The notes under the pieces were generated by a model. It saw only the letters and a program-made list of their open reading frames with translations, did no database searches and was not told the DNA's origin. This document shows positions 1 through 7,280 of a stretch of 12,935 bases of DNA, piece after piece. This DNA is from Flavobacteriales bacterium. Its GTDB lineage: Bacteria > Bacteroidota > Bacteroidia > UBA10329. Made by a program: the position numbers and the translations under genes. The stretch is from NCBI GenBank assembly GCA_003456455.1, contig DMRV01000260.1, forward strand, positions 1 through 12,935, read 5' to 3'. The first letter of the stretch is position 1; each line of letters opens with the position of its first letter.

Positions 1-579
1 TATTGATGGGTTTTTCTCGATGAGAAGCAAAAGCAATAACCCGTTAATTCCGGACCTCATTCGCGTCTTTAGTTCTCGAACAAGCGATTGGTCGAAGAGG
101 CAGAAGTCGAACCCCCCTGAAGGCAAATTACGCAAACCAAAAATCCTCAAAACCATGTTGAACAAAGAGGCTAAGATTCGTGTAGAGAATGGGTCACTTC
201 TGCGCTTTCTTACCGCTATTACAACCTTGTTCCCCCCAGTCCATTTTTTAAACATCTGCTCAATAAGCTCCGGTGGGTCCTGCAAATCTGCACTCATTAC
301 CACCACACAGTCTCCAGTTGCATATTCAAAGCCGGCAAAAATGGCGTTGTAGGAACCAACATTTTCCGCCAAAGAGATAACCTTTGTTTTATGTGGGTTT
401 GTACGATAAAAACGCTCCAGCTCTCTTAGTGTTTCATCTCCAGAGCAATCATCCACAAAAACATATTCAAACGTTATCTCAGAAGAAAATTTCTTTTCGT
501 TTTCCAGAAGAGCAGCTGTTGTTATGGGAATGTTTTCCTCGTTGTAATAGCACGGAATAACTATTGAAATTTTACTCAC
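1..579 (-). CDS. Family 2 glycosyltransferase, N-terminal part (cut by window edge)
   Basis: The first 193 codons of a GT-A fold family 2 glycosyltransferase are present; the 3' end lies outside the window. The protein starts with a typical beta strand (SKISIVIPCYYNEEN), then has VDD (Asp43-Asp44) for nucleotide-sugar and metal binding, and SADLQDPPE (Asp98, Asp101), which is typical of the DPM1/GtrB/ArnC group that moves sugars to polyprenyl phosphate or adds them to lipid-linked glycans. The start is a GTG at 577-579. No ATG lies nearby, and the family's conserved strand begins three codons in. The gene overlaps the stop of the upstream aminotransferase gene by 8 bases, so it is probably translationally coupled to it. 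Whether the missing C-terminal end has membrane helices, which would decide the subgroup, cannot be seen. The family call is secure; donor and acceptor are unknown. Confidence 0.9.
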   Translation of the reverse strand, partial: MSKISIVIPCYYNEENIPITTAALLENEKKFSSEITFEYVFVDDCSGDETLRELERFYRTNPHKTKVISLAENVGSYNAIFAGFEYATGDCVVVMSADLQDPPELIEQMFKKWTGGNKVVIAVRKRRSDPFSTRILASLFNMVLRIFGLRNLPSGGFDFCLFDQSLVRELKTRMRSGINGLLLLLLIEKNPSI

Positions 580-1678
580 TAAAAAATGCTTTTACCCCGG
601 CAACCACTTGATGAATCTGACTTTCGGTAATACCTGGATACATTGGTAAACTTAAGCACGTTTCGGCCATTCGCTCTGCAATTGGAAAGTCTCCTTTTGT
701 ATGTCCTAAGCTTTCGTATGCTCTCTGCAAATGAGGTGGAACTGGGTAATGGATGAGTGTACCAACGCCATTGTCAGTCAAAAAGATTTGTAGTTGGTCT
801 CGTTTATCGGTTCGGACAACAAACAAGTGGTAAACATGTGTTGATAGCGGATGGGTGACTGGCAAGATTAAATCACCCACGTCCTGCAATTCTATTAAGT
901 ATTGATTTGCGGCTTTTTGACGCATTTCCGTCCAGCAATTCAAATACTTCAATTTAACACTCAAAAACGCTGCTTGCATTTCATCTAGTCGGTTATTATA
1001 ACCGATGAGGTCATTGTAGTACTTTTTAGAACTTCCGTAATTGCGAAGTGTCTTAATTCGTTCCGCCAGCTCTTCATTGTCCGTTGTAATTGCTCCTCCA
1101 TCACCCAAGGCGCCTAAGTTTTTTCCTGGGTAAAAACTTGTTGCGTTTGCATCTCCCCAACTTCCTGTCCTTCTACCATCAAAACTTGAACCATGCGCCT
1201 GTGCATTGTCTTCGACTAGGAACAAGTCATGCTTGTTGGCAATGCCATTTATTGCATGCATTTGGCAAGCCTGTCCGTAAAGATGAACCGGAATGATGGC
1301 CCTAGTACTGTTAGTGATAGCCGCCTCAATTAGGCTTGGATCAAGGTTGTAAGTGTCTTTTTTCGGCTCAACAAAAACGGGAGTTGCTCCCACATGACTT
1401 ACAGCTATGGCTGTGGCGATGTAGGTGTTTGATGGAACAATCACTTCATCGCCAGTGCCAATACCAAGAGCCTTCAAAGAAAGAATTAGTGCGTCCAATC
1501 CGCTGCTGACACCAACAGCCTCTTTCGTCTGATTATAGGCCGCATAATTCTCTTCAAAAGCTTTAACATTCTTACCTAGTACAAACGAGCCACTGTTAAA
1601 AACCTGTCTGAATGCCTCCTCTATTTCTGATTGGACAGATTGGTTTATAAGTTGAACGTCATTGAATGGAACTCTCAT
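572..1678 (-). CDS. PLP-dependent sugar aminotransferase, FdtB/QdtB/DesV type
   Basis: This 368-residue DegT/DnrJ/EryC1/StrS family enzyme is full length. It transfers an amino group, usually from glutamate, to a keto sugar on a nucleotide. Visible signatures are VSSGLDAL near residue 57 for phosphate binding, VEDNAQAHG with Asp157 contacting the pyridine nitrogen, and SFYPGKNLGALGDGGA with Lys186 as the Schiff-base lysine. The PGKNLGALGDGGA form is, from memory of the family, typical of enzymes that aminate C3 of dTDP-3-keto-6-deoxyhexoses (FdtB, QdtB, DesV, TylB). The expected product would be a dTDP-3-amino-3,6-dideoxyhexose, but the 3,4-ketoisomerase that supplies the substrate is not in the window. 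The ATG directly follows the TAA of the upstream WecE-like gene (TAAATG). Regiochemistry and C4 stereochemistry are inferred, not proven. Confidence 0.92.
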   Translation of the reverse strand: MRVPFNDVQLINQSVQSEIEEAFRQVFNSGSFVLGKNVKAFEENYAAYNQTKEAVGVSSGLDALILSLKALGIGTGDEVIVPSNTYIATAIAVSHVGATPVFVEPKKDTYNLDPSLIEAAITNSTRAIIPVHLYGQACQMHAINGIANKHDLFLVEDNAQAHGSSFDGRRTGSWGDANATSFYPGKNLGALGDGGAITTDNEELAERIKTLRNYGSSKKYYNDLIGYNNRLDEMQAAFLSVKLKYLNCWTEMRQKAANQYLIELQDVGDLILPVTHPLSTHVYHLFVVRTDKRDQLQIFLTDNGVGTLIHYPVPPHLQRAYESLGHTKGDFPIAERMAETCLSLPMYPGITESQIHQVVAGVKAFFSE

Positions 1679-2821
1679 TTAATCGTAAAACGTATTTATG
1701 GAGTCAACTATGCGGTCAACTTCATCATTGGTTAAATGAAGATGAAACGGCAGCCTTACCAAACAAGAACTGTATGTGTCGGCCCATGGCAAGGGTCTTC
1801 CGTCATGCTTGTTCTCAAAATAAGAGGACGCATGAAGTGACTGATAATGAAATACCGCACTAATATCAACCGTTTTCAGATGTGTAATCAGACTCATGCG
1901 TTCCTCTTCTGATGCGCAGACCAAATAAAACATGTGTGCGTTATTGGTTGCATATGTGGGAATGAAAGGAGGTCGTACTTTTTCTGTTTCAAACAAGGGC
2001 TTCAGCCCTAAATGATACTGTTCCCATATTTCCAGTCGTCTTTTTTGAATGCTCTCTACATTTTCCAATTGGGAATAAAGAAATGCCGCACTCAATTCTG
2101 ACGGAAGGAAGGAAGAGCCAATATCAACCCAGCCGTATTTATCAACCTCACCTCTCCAAAAGGCAGTTCTGTTTGTTCCTTTTTCCCAAATAATCTCTGC
2201 TCGTTTCTCGAATTCAGTCTTATTTATGAGTAAAGCCCCTCCTTCTCCGCACTGAATGTTCTTGGTCTCGTGGAAAGAGAGGGCACTTAAATCCCCTATT
2301 GAACCAAGATTTTCTACGGTACCATCCAACCACTTAAATTTAGATTGAATGGCCTGAGCCGCGTCCTCCACGAGAAAAATGTTGTGTCTATCTGCAATTG
2401 AACGTAATTTCTCCATATCGCAGGCAACACCTGCATAATGAACAGCCACAATCGCTTTTGTCTTCCCCGTAATCAGCTCATCCACCTTTTCTTCATCCAT
2501 CCCAGGATGATCTGCTCGGCTATCTACAAATACAATCTTCGCCCCTCGAAGAATAAATGCATTTGCTGTAGAAACAAAAGTGAATGATGGCATTATCACT
2601 TCATCCCCTTCTTGAATATCCATCAAAATAGCACACATTTCCAGCGCATCTGTGCAAGAAGTGGTGAGCAGGACCTTCGGGGTTTCGGTGATGTTCTCAA
2701 GAATGGACTGGCACTTTTTTGTGAACATGCCATTACCAGAAATCTTGCCTGTGGCAACGGCCTCTTGCAGGTAATCTGTTTCCTTGCCTGTGAGGTACGG
2801 TTTATTAAATTGAATTTCCAC
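1679..2821 (-). CDS. wecE: dTDP-4-amino-4,6-dideoxygalactose transaminase, WecE/RffA type
   Basis: This 380-residue PLP enzyme closely follows the known WecE/RffA sequence along its length (E. coli enzyme 376 residues): a PYLTGKE-like N-terminus, PSFTFVSTANAFILRGAKIVFVD, VHYAGVAC, VEDAAQ with Asp153, SFHETKN with Lys187 as the PLP lysine, EKGTNR, DIGSS and NAHMFY. The family converts dTDP-4-keto-6-deoxyglucose to dTDP-4-amino-4,6-dideoxy-D-galactose (Fuc4N), using glutamate, in the cytoplasm. The start codon is GTG at 2819-2821. It aligns with the known family start and lies two bases after the TAA of the broken membrane-protein gene upstream, so it is probably coupled to it. The acetyltransferase gene further upstream could acetylate the new amine. 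The family is secure; the exact product stereochemistry is inferred from similarity. Confidence 0.92.
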   Translation of the reverse strand: MEIQFNKPYLTGKETDYLQEAVATGKISGNGMFTKKCQSILENITETPKVLLTTSCTDALEMCAILMDIQEGDEVIMPSFTFVSTANAFILRGAKIVFVDSRADHPGMDEEKVDELITGKTKAIVAVHYAGVACDMEKLRSIADRHNIFLVEDAAQAIQSKFKWLDGTVENLGSIGDLSALSFHETKNIQCGEGGALLINKTEFEKRAEIIWEKGTNRTAFWRGEVDKYGWVDIGSSFLPSELSAAFLYSQLENVESIQKRRLEIWEQYHLGLKPLFETEKVRPPFIPTYATNNAHMFYLVCASEEERMSLITHLKTVDISAVFHYQSLHASSYFENKHDGRPLPWADTYSSCLVRLPFHLHLTNDEVDRIVDSINTFYD

Positions 2822-2823
2822 CT

Positions 2824-3194
2824 TTAAACGTATGAACCGATGACTAAATATTTCATGATGTAAGCAATTCCACTAATCACGTGTAGCGAGTAAACTCCTA
2901 ATAAAAAATTCCTATGCTTCTCAAATTTCGCTTTATGTAGGAAAGCATGCGAAGCAGCACATAGTTTGCAATCATGGCCTTCCACAAAAAATTGCCATGA
3001 TTTGCCTTTGCTCCAGACTCTTCGAAAAGCACACCCATTAAAATAGCAAAGAAAAAAGTTATAACGGCCATCTGAACTTCAACCCTTTCCTTGAGGTCAT
3101 TAGGGGTTAGAACCAGATAGAACATGGGAAATAGGACAATCCTACTTGAAAGAAACGTCTTTTTCAGAGACTTCAATGTGACTACGAATGTCAT
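2824..3194 (-). pseudogene. Small multi-pass membrane protein gene, broken by a one-base frameshift
   Basis: From the ATG at 3192-3194 the frame runs 98 codons to a TAG at 2898-2900. The protein is rich in hydrophobic segments (about residues 17-31, 42-58 and 69-84). Just before the stop is a run of six T on the coding strand (A6 at 2903-2908). One extra T there would let the frame continue as IGIFLLGVYSLHVISG and on through a fourth hydrophobic segment to a TAA at 2824-2826, two bases before the next gene's GTG. The repaired protein would be about 123 residues with four membrane segments. That is the size of small envelope-glycan flippases such as GtrA or ArnE/F, but I recognise no signature of either and do not name it. 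The break could be a true mutation, a sequencing or assembly error in the homopolymer, or slippage. An alternative reading is a functional 98-residue protein followed by a 76-base gap. Confidence 0.6.
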
Positions 3195-3262
3195 TGTCTT
3201 TGCGCTATTGCTTGTTCAACGTTTCTGAATCTTCGATAAACCCTGACTTTTTCAATTTTCAA

Positions 3263-3895
3263 CTAACTTCGTTCGTCTAACTTTCGCGCAGGTGCGCCAA
3301 CGTATAAACCACTTTCTGTCAAGGATTTGGTGACGACCGTTCCTCCTCCTGTTCTTACCTCATCAGTAATACTGACATTATCGATAACTGTAGAATTGAC
3401 TCCAATCATGCAGCATTGTCCGATTTTGATAAAGCCAGCCAACACAACTCCAGGACCCAAAAAACTGTGGGAACTAATTGCCGTGTCGTGAGATACGACA
3501 CAGCCAGTATTCAGCAGAACATTGTCTCCCACAACCACATTGTGATCCAGGGTGCAACCTGGAAGCAAGAAGCTCCCTTCGCCAACAGTAGCCGTCTCTT
3601 CCACCATACAAGAAGGGTGAACCAATACCGCAAAGGGAATTTCTTGTGCTTGAAAAGACTGGAACATTCGTTTTCTCACCTCAAAGTGCTTATACCCTAT
3701 ACCCATCATCAGATGAGAAAACAGCCCATCATCATAGCCTTGCTTTGCATCTGATGTTTTGCCCATAACCCGGTTATCAGAATTGACTGCATTGAAATCA
3801 TCATAAAATCCATAAACCCCATAACCACAGGCTGCCGCGTGATGGGCAATGAGTTGACCCAGATCACCAGCGCCAATAATTGCTAGTTTTTTCAT
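3263..3895 (-). CDS. Sugar acetyltransferase, PglD/NeuD family
   Basis: This 210-residue protein has two parts. Residues 1-90 form a Rossmann-like nucleotide-sugar-binding domain (IIGAGDLG at 6-13, YDD at 31-33). Residues about 92-205 form a left-handed beta-helix of hexapeptide repeats (for example VGEGSF, IGQCCM, VGAPAR) that binds acetyl-CoA. In PglD the general base is a His in an xxEHDC-type turn; the matching site here is SHD at His136-Asp137. Family members acetylate the 4-amino group of UDP-bacillosamine precursors (PglD) or sialic acid hydroxyls (NeuD). Next to a WecE-type aminotransferase, N-acetylation of a dTDP-4-amino-4,6-dideoxyhexose is the likely job, by inference. The ATG overlaps the stop of the upstream glycosyltransferase by four bases (ATGA). 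A 68-base gap with no clear signal separates it from the next gene. Confidence 0.9.
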   Translation of the reverse strand: MKKLAIIGAGDLGQLIAHHAAACGYGVYGFYDDFNAVNSDNRVMGKTSDAKQGYDDGLFSHLMMGIGYKHFEVRKRMFQSFQAQEIPFAVLVHPSCMVEETATVGEGSFLLPGCTLDHNVVVGDNVLLNTGCVVSHDTAISSHSFLGPGVVLAGFIKIGQCCMIGVNSTVIDNVSITDEVRTGGGTVVTKSLTESGLYVGAPARKLDERS

Positions 3896-4827
3896 TGATC
3901 CAGATTGTATGTACGCTTAATTGAATAAAGTGGTCGCTGCTTGGTCTCGAGATAGATTCGTCCAATGTAAAGAGCCGCAATTCCAATGAAGAAAACCTGT
4001 AGCCCTGTACTGAAAATAATTGCGGTAATAAGTGATGGCCAACCAGCCTTAAAATCGATAATTGACAGGTGTAGAATAAAGATCACTACCGCAAGAATAA
4101 AGCCCAACATACTTAATAGAACACCAAAACTAACCGCCAGTCGAAGCGGTAATTCCGAGAAATCGAAGATAGCATCGAAAGCAAGCTTCATCTTTTTCTT
4201 AAAGTTGTATTTGGTGGTTCCTGCTCTTCGCTCTTCCTGATCAATTTTGATAGTAGTGTAGTTCATGCCAATTCGCATGAAAATCCCCTCAATAAACCTA
4301 TTCTGTTCCTTGTAACTCAGAAACTGGTCAGCAAATTCTCTATTGAACATTCGCATCACAGCCAATCCCTTTGGAATCTGTAAACCCGTATAGGTGTTAA
4401 GCGAAGACCAGAATACTTTAGAGTACAAACGGTTCAAAAGGCTATCCTTCTTCTCCTTCCTAACCCCAAAAACCAAGTCATACCCCTCATCCATCTTCTT
4501 CAGAAATTGTCCGATTTCATGCGGTGGATCTTGCAAGTCTGGATCCATATAGAGTAGCGTACCTCCTTTAGCATGTGCAATAGCTGCGGTTATAGCTGCC
4601 TGTTTTCCATGATTATAAGAAAACTCAATCAGCCTGATTTGTGTATTATCCTTGATCGCTTCAGAAATTAAGCTAACGGTCTTATCAGTGCTTCCATCAT
4701 CAACAAATATAATCTCATAGTCAACCTGAAGCCTTTCAAGCTCTTTAGTTACTTCCGAAATGAAGGTTAGAATTACCTCCTCCTCCTGATAAACTGCTAT
4801 GCAAAGTGATAATAGCTTAGTCTTCAT
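3892..4827 (-). CDS. Membrane glycosyltransferase, DPM1/GtrB/ArnC type
   Basis: This 311-residue family 2 glycosyltransferase is complete. The GT-A domain (about residues 5-215) shows VDDGSTD with Asp43-Asp44, NHGKQAA, the DPDLQDPP motif with Asp95 and Asp97, and ERRAGTTKYN (200-208), the Arg/Lys-rich loop near the membrane typical of GtrB-like enzymes. Two C-terminal membrane helices follow (about 230-254 and 266-289). Enzymes of this type transfer a sugar from a nucleotide donor to undecaprenyl phosphate on the cytoplasmic face, giving a lipid-linked donor for later transfer outside. The sugar cannot be told from sequence. The gene overlaps the HAD gene upstream by 11 bases and the acetyltransferase downstream by 4, so it is tightly coupled. 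It is a distinct paralogue of the truncated glycosyltransferase at the left edge. Confidence 0.93.
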   Translation of the reverse strand: MKTKLLSLCIAVYQEEEVILTFISEVTKELERLQVDYEIIFVDDGSTDKTVSLISEAIKDNTQIRLIEFSYNHGKQAAITAAIAHAKGGTLLYMDPDLQDPPHEIGQFLKKMDEGYDLVFGVRKEKKDSLLNRLYSKVFWSSLNTYTGLQIPKGLAVMRMFNREFADQFLSYKEQNRFIEGIFMRIGMNYTTIKIDQEERRAGTTKYNFKKKMKLAFDAIFDFSELPLRLAVSFGVLLSMLGFILAVVIFILHLSIIDFKAGWPSLITAIIFSTGLQVFFIGIAALYIGRIYLETKQRPLYSIKRTYNLDQ

Positions 4828-5470
4828 TTAGAGAACCGATTACTTGGTTTAAGGACGAAAAAGAATCCAGTCTGTTTTCATATCGAGGATAGCAACCGTC
4901 TCTGTCAATCAAAAAAGCGTTCATCCCAACTTTTAGTGCTGGCCAAACATCCAACTCCAGAGAATCTCCTACATAGAGAACTTCTGAGGGTTTGACTCCA
5001 AGCCTACTTACAACCTGCTCGTAAAAATCCCGTGTAGGTTTTCGACATCCGATTTCTTCAGAAACCACGACCTGATTAAAAGATATAGGCAGTAATTGAC
5101 TCAATGTTTCCCTTAGAGAACTGTTGAAGTTCGAAGCTACCGAAAATACACCTTCTACCTTCAAAAGGTCTGATACGTCATCAAACGCACGCCATTCACA
5201 TTTTTTTATGGCTTGATAAAGTTCTGAGACAAGCTTATCAGAAGGTAAAATACCAAGGCCAAATAACACCTTTGAGTTAAAGAGGTTGTAAAATTCCTTG
5301 TCTGGTCGATCTGGGAATCTTATCGTTTCAGATACAATCTTATGCACTTTTTTGAGCTCTTTTTCGTCTATCTCAAACCCATTTGAACTCAGTAGAGAGA
5401 GCCATATATCCCAGCTCTCTGGTTTATGAATCAACGTATTTGCTGCATCAAAAAGAACTGTTTTAATCAT
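4817..5470 (-). CDS. HAD-superfamily hydrolase with altered motif I
   Basis: The product is 217 residues from the ATG at 5468-5470. HAD motifs in order: FDAANTL with the nucleophile Asp8; VASN with Ser113; Lys144 in GCRKP; GDSLELD with Asp169 and Asp174. The helical region from about 15 to 90 fits a type C1 cap. Motif I normally reads DxDx(T/V). Here the second Asp, the general acid/base of phosphatases, is Ala10. HADs lacking it include phosphonatase and haloacid dehalogenases, so ordinary phosphatase activity is uncertain. The frame is open 19 codons further upstream, but that stretch overlaps the ATP-grasp gene and does not resemble a HAD N-terminus. MIKTVLFD is the family start and sits two bases after the previous stop. 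The role is presumably on an intermediate made by the ATP-grasp/epimerase pair; the substrate is unknown. Confidence 0.88.
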   Translation of the reverse strand: MIKTVLFDAANTLIHKPESWDIWLSLLSSNGFEIDEKELKKVHKIVSETIRFPDRPDKEFYNLFNSKVLFGLGILPSDKLVSELYQAIKKCEWRAFDDVSDLLKVEGVFSVASNFNSSLRETLSQLLPISFNQVVVSEEIGCRKPTRDFYEQVVSRLGVKPSEVLYVGDSLELDVWPALKVGMNAFLIDRDGCYPRYENRLDSFSSLNQVIGSLNED

Positions 5471-5472
5471 TC

Positions 5473-6459
5473 CTAAAAAACAATGTGGGGAGTTTGAGAA
5501 TTGATGTCCGTACCAGAATCTTTGCAATTCGGATATATAACATCCATTAATACCCTTAAGGCTTTTCCTTGAATAATATTTGCGCTTTCCGGTTCTACTT
5601 TCAGCAGATTTTCCTGTAGAAGGTACTCCACGTCTTTAAAACCAAAATGCGACCGAATCGAGTTTGTTCCAGAAACGCGACAATTGACCTCGAAAGGAAA
5701 TAGCCCATTCTCCTTTGTGATCCGTGACTGTACATTAACCGATCCGCGAAGACCTCCAGCCTCAACCATTTTCTCCAGCATAGGAACAATTAGATGGTCG
5801 TATTCTGTGGTTACCTCACAGCTCGAAGTAGCACCATTTTCAAGACTACGAATAAGCGAGATGTGGGCGTGTAACTTCCCCTTCAAGCTTACATAAAAAC
5901 CTGTGGTTACTTCTATCCCCTCAATGTATGGTTGAACGATATAGTCGTTGTCGTTAAATTGTGAAACATCATCAGGGTTTATATGCAAATCTCGAGAACC
6001 TTTGCCCCTCCTTGGCTTTACAATTATGCTATCCCATTTACCAGTAGTATACATGCTTGGCAGAAGTGAATCAACAAACGGAATCCCGTACTTAGTGTGT
6101 CTTTCCCAAGAAAGGTACTTATCCAAGTAGCCTTCGCACACTTCAGCATCTGAAGCTGCCACATCACACCCTAAAGAGCTTCTCGCATTTGCAAGAGTAA
6201 ACGTTTCAAGGTCTGTAGTCGGTATGATAAGATCAATCTCCTCGTTCTTAACTATTTCCGCAATAATAGAAACGTAGGAATCTTTGTCTGCAAAGGGCAC
6301 ATGGTACACCTTAGAGGCCATATGGTTACCAGCAGTAAACGGTTCGACATTGCACCCGATAATTCTCACCGAAACATCAGAGCTACTGATATTTCGCATA
6401 ACACCTTGACCAACGTTTCCACCTATACCTGTTACTAATACGTTGTCAGTTTTAACCAT
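5473..6459 (-). CDS. ATP-grasp ligase, carbamoyl-phosphate-synthase-like
   Basis: This 328-residue protein has a pre-ATP-grasp Rossmann-like N-terminus (VLVTGIGGNVGQG, residues 7-19; IIPTTDLET near 78-86) followed by an ATP-grasp domain. That domain shows YLDKYLSW with Lys114, IVKPRRGKGS with Lys148 for ATP binding, QPYIEGIEV near 176-184, and FEVNCRVSGT with Glu257, Asn259 and Arg261, which binds magnesium and phosphate. The family activates a carboxylate as an acyl phosphate and joins it to an amine, thiol or similar group. Such proteins occur in surface-polysaccharide clusters, but their substrates are mostly unknown. The ATG at 6457-6459 overlaps the end of the epimerase gene by 25 bases; the HAD gene starts two bases after its stop. 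It may attach an amino-acid or acyl group to a sugar (inference). Confidence 0.85.
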   Translation of the reverse strand: MVKTDNVLVTGIGGNVGQGVMRNISSSDVSVRIIGCNVEPFTAGNHMASKVYHVPFADKDSYVSIIAEIVKNEEIDLIIPTTDLETFTLANARSSLGCDVAASDAEVCEGYLDKYLSWERHTKYGIPFVDSLLPSMYTTGKWDSIIVKPRRGKGSRDLHINPDDVSQFNDNDYIVQPYIEGIEVTTGFYVSLKGKLHAHISLIRSLENGATSSCEVTTEYDHLIVPMLEKMVEAGGLRGSVNVQSRITKENGLFPFEVNCRVSGTNSIRSHFGFKDVEYLLQENLLKVEPESANIIQGKALRVLMDVIYPNCKDSGTDINSQTPHIVF

Positions 6460-7280
6460 TTTATTAGCAAGGATAATTCTTTTTCTAAGTTGACCACGTT
6501 TTTTTTTTGCCCCAATATTCTCAGCGTTTCAGAATTATCATACACGAATGACGCAGAATCATCCTCGCCTTGATGTATAATCTCGCATCCCGTAAGGCCA
6601 GAAATAGTCTTCGCAATTTCTAGGTTGCTGTATGATCTGCCTGATACTCCAAGTCCAACTAAGTTGCTCTCGGTATTTGCGGTGGAAAGCAAATAATCTA
6701 CTGCCAGATTCACATTTATATAGTTCTGTAATCGAGCACCTTCACCAAATAACGTTATTCTATTCTCCATTACGGCTTGCTTTGCAGCACGATATATGAA
6801 GGAGCCAGAAATTGTCTTGCTGGAAAAAATAGATGAAAACCTAAGGATACCAAAAGATTGGCATTGCTTTATGTAATGTTCTCCCCAATACTTGGAATGA
6901 GCGTACGGATTTTGTGGTGAAATGGGACTTAATTCCTTTACCGTATTCCCATTTTGTTGATAAACAGAGACGGTGGAGGCATGAACGATTCTCTCAAAAG
7001 ACACCTGTTTGCATAGAGTATCACTCAGAGCTACGTTAGAATGGTAGAGTGCTTCAGATTTATCTGGGCCCATCGTTATCAGGGCTCCGAGGTGAAAAAG
7101 CGTGTCGAACTTTGTGACATTGGGTTTAGCAAGTTCATCTACCCCAATTTCTATAACACCATCTTTTGCAATCTCCGTTTTATGTCGAAGTGCCCAAACC
7201 TCTATGTCAGATTCTAACAATCGTTCGGTTAGCGCTCCTCCGAGTAATCCTGACGCTCCTGTGATAAGTACTCTCTTCAT
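6435..7280 (-). CDS. NAD-dependent epimerase/dehydratase (extended SDR)
   Basis: This 281-residue Rossmann protein has the nucleotide-binding GASGLLG at residues 8-14, the FHLGA strand-4 motif at 62-66, the catalytic Ser102 in HASTVSVY, and Tyr126 with Lys130 in NPYAHSKYWGE. This is the full SDR catalytic set, so it should be active. Extended SDRs in glycan clusters act as 4-epimerases, 4,6-dehydratases or 4-reductases on nucleotide sugars. The length is at the short end of the range for true 4,6-dehydratases (about 320-350), which makes an epimerase or reductase more likely, though this is not decisive. It overlaps the ACMSD-type gene upstream by four bases (ATGA) and the ATP-grasp gene downstream by 25. 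The substrate is unknown. Confidence 0.88.
   Translation of the reverse strand: MKRVLITGASGLLGGALTERLLESDIEVWALRHKTEIAKDGVIEIGVDELAKPNVTKFDTLFHLGALITMGPDKSEALYHSNVALSDTLCKQVSFERIVHASTVSVYQQNGNTVKELSPISPQNPYAHSKYWGEHYIKQCQSFGILRFSSIFSSKTISGSFIYRAAKQAVMENRITLFGEGARLQNYINVNLAVDYLLSTANTESNLVGLGVSGRSYSNLEIAKTISGLTGCEIIHQGEDDSASFVYDNSETLRILGQKKNVVNLEKELSLLIKWLKLTTY

Noticed and set aside
20..352. 110-codon plus-strand open frame at the left edge
   Set aside because: The minus strand here encodes a glycosyltransferase with conserved motifs; the plus frame is its shadow.
2895..2915. Classic programmed -1 ribosomal frameshift site
   Set aside because: The zero-frame codons ATT TTT TAT do not form an X XXY YYZ heptamer, and a run of six T is short for transcriptional slippage. 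Indel or sequencing error is simpler, though slippage is not ruled out.
2824..3074. Whole open stretch in the second minus-strand frame as a separate 83-codon gene
   Set aside because: It has no start codon, and its upstream half is Cys/His/Trp-rich. Only the part after the T6 run looks coding, which fits a frameshifted tail better.
3416..3754. 112-codon plus-strand open frame opposite the acetyltransferase
   Set aside because: It is antisense to a conserved hexapeptide-repeat protein, and its composition is not protein-like.
5471..5527. 19-codon N-terminal extension of the HAD gene (starting MQRFWYGHQF)
   Set aside because: It lies inside the ATP-grasp gene, is rich in His, Trp and Phe unlike a HAD start, and the conserved MIKTVLFD begins at the inner ATG two bases after the ATP-grasp stop.
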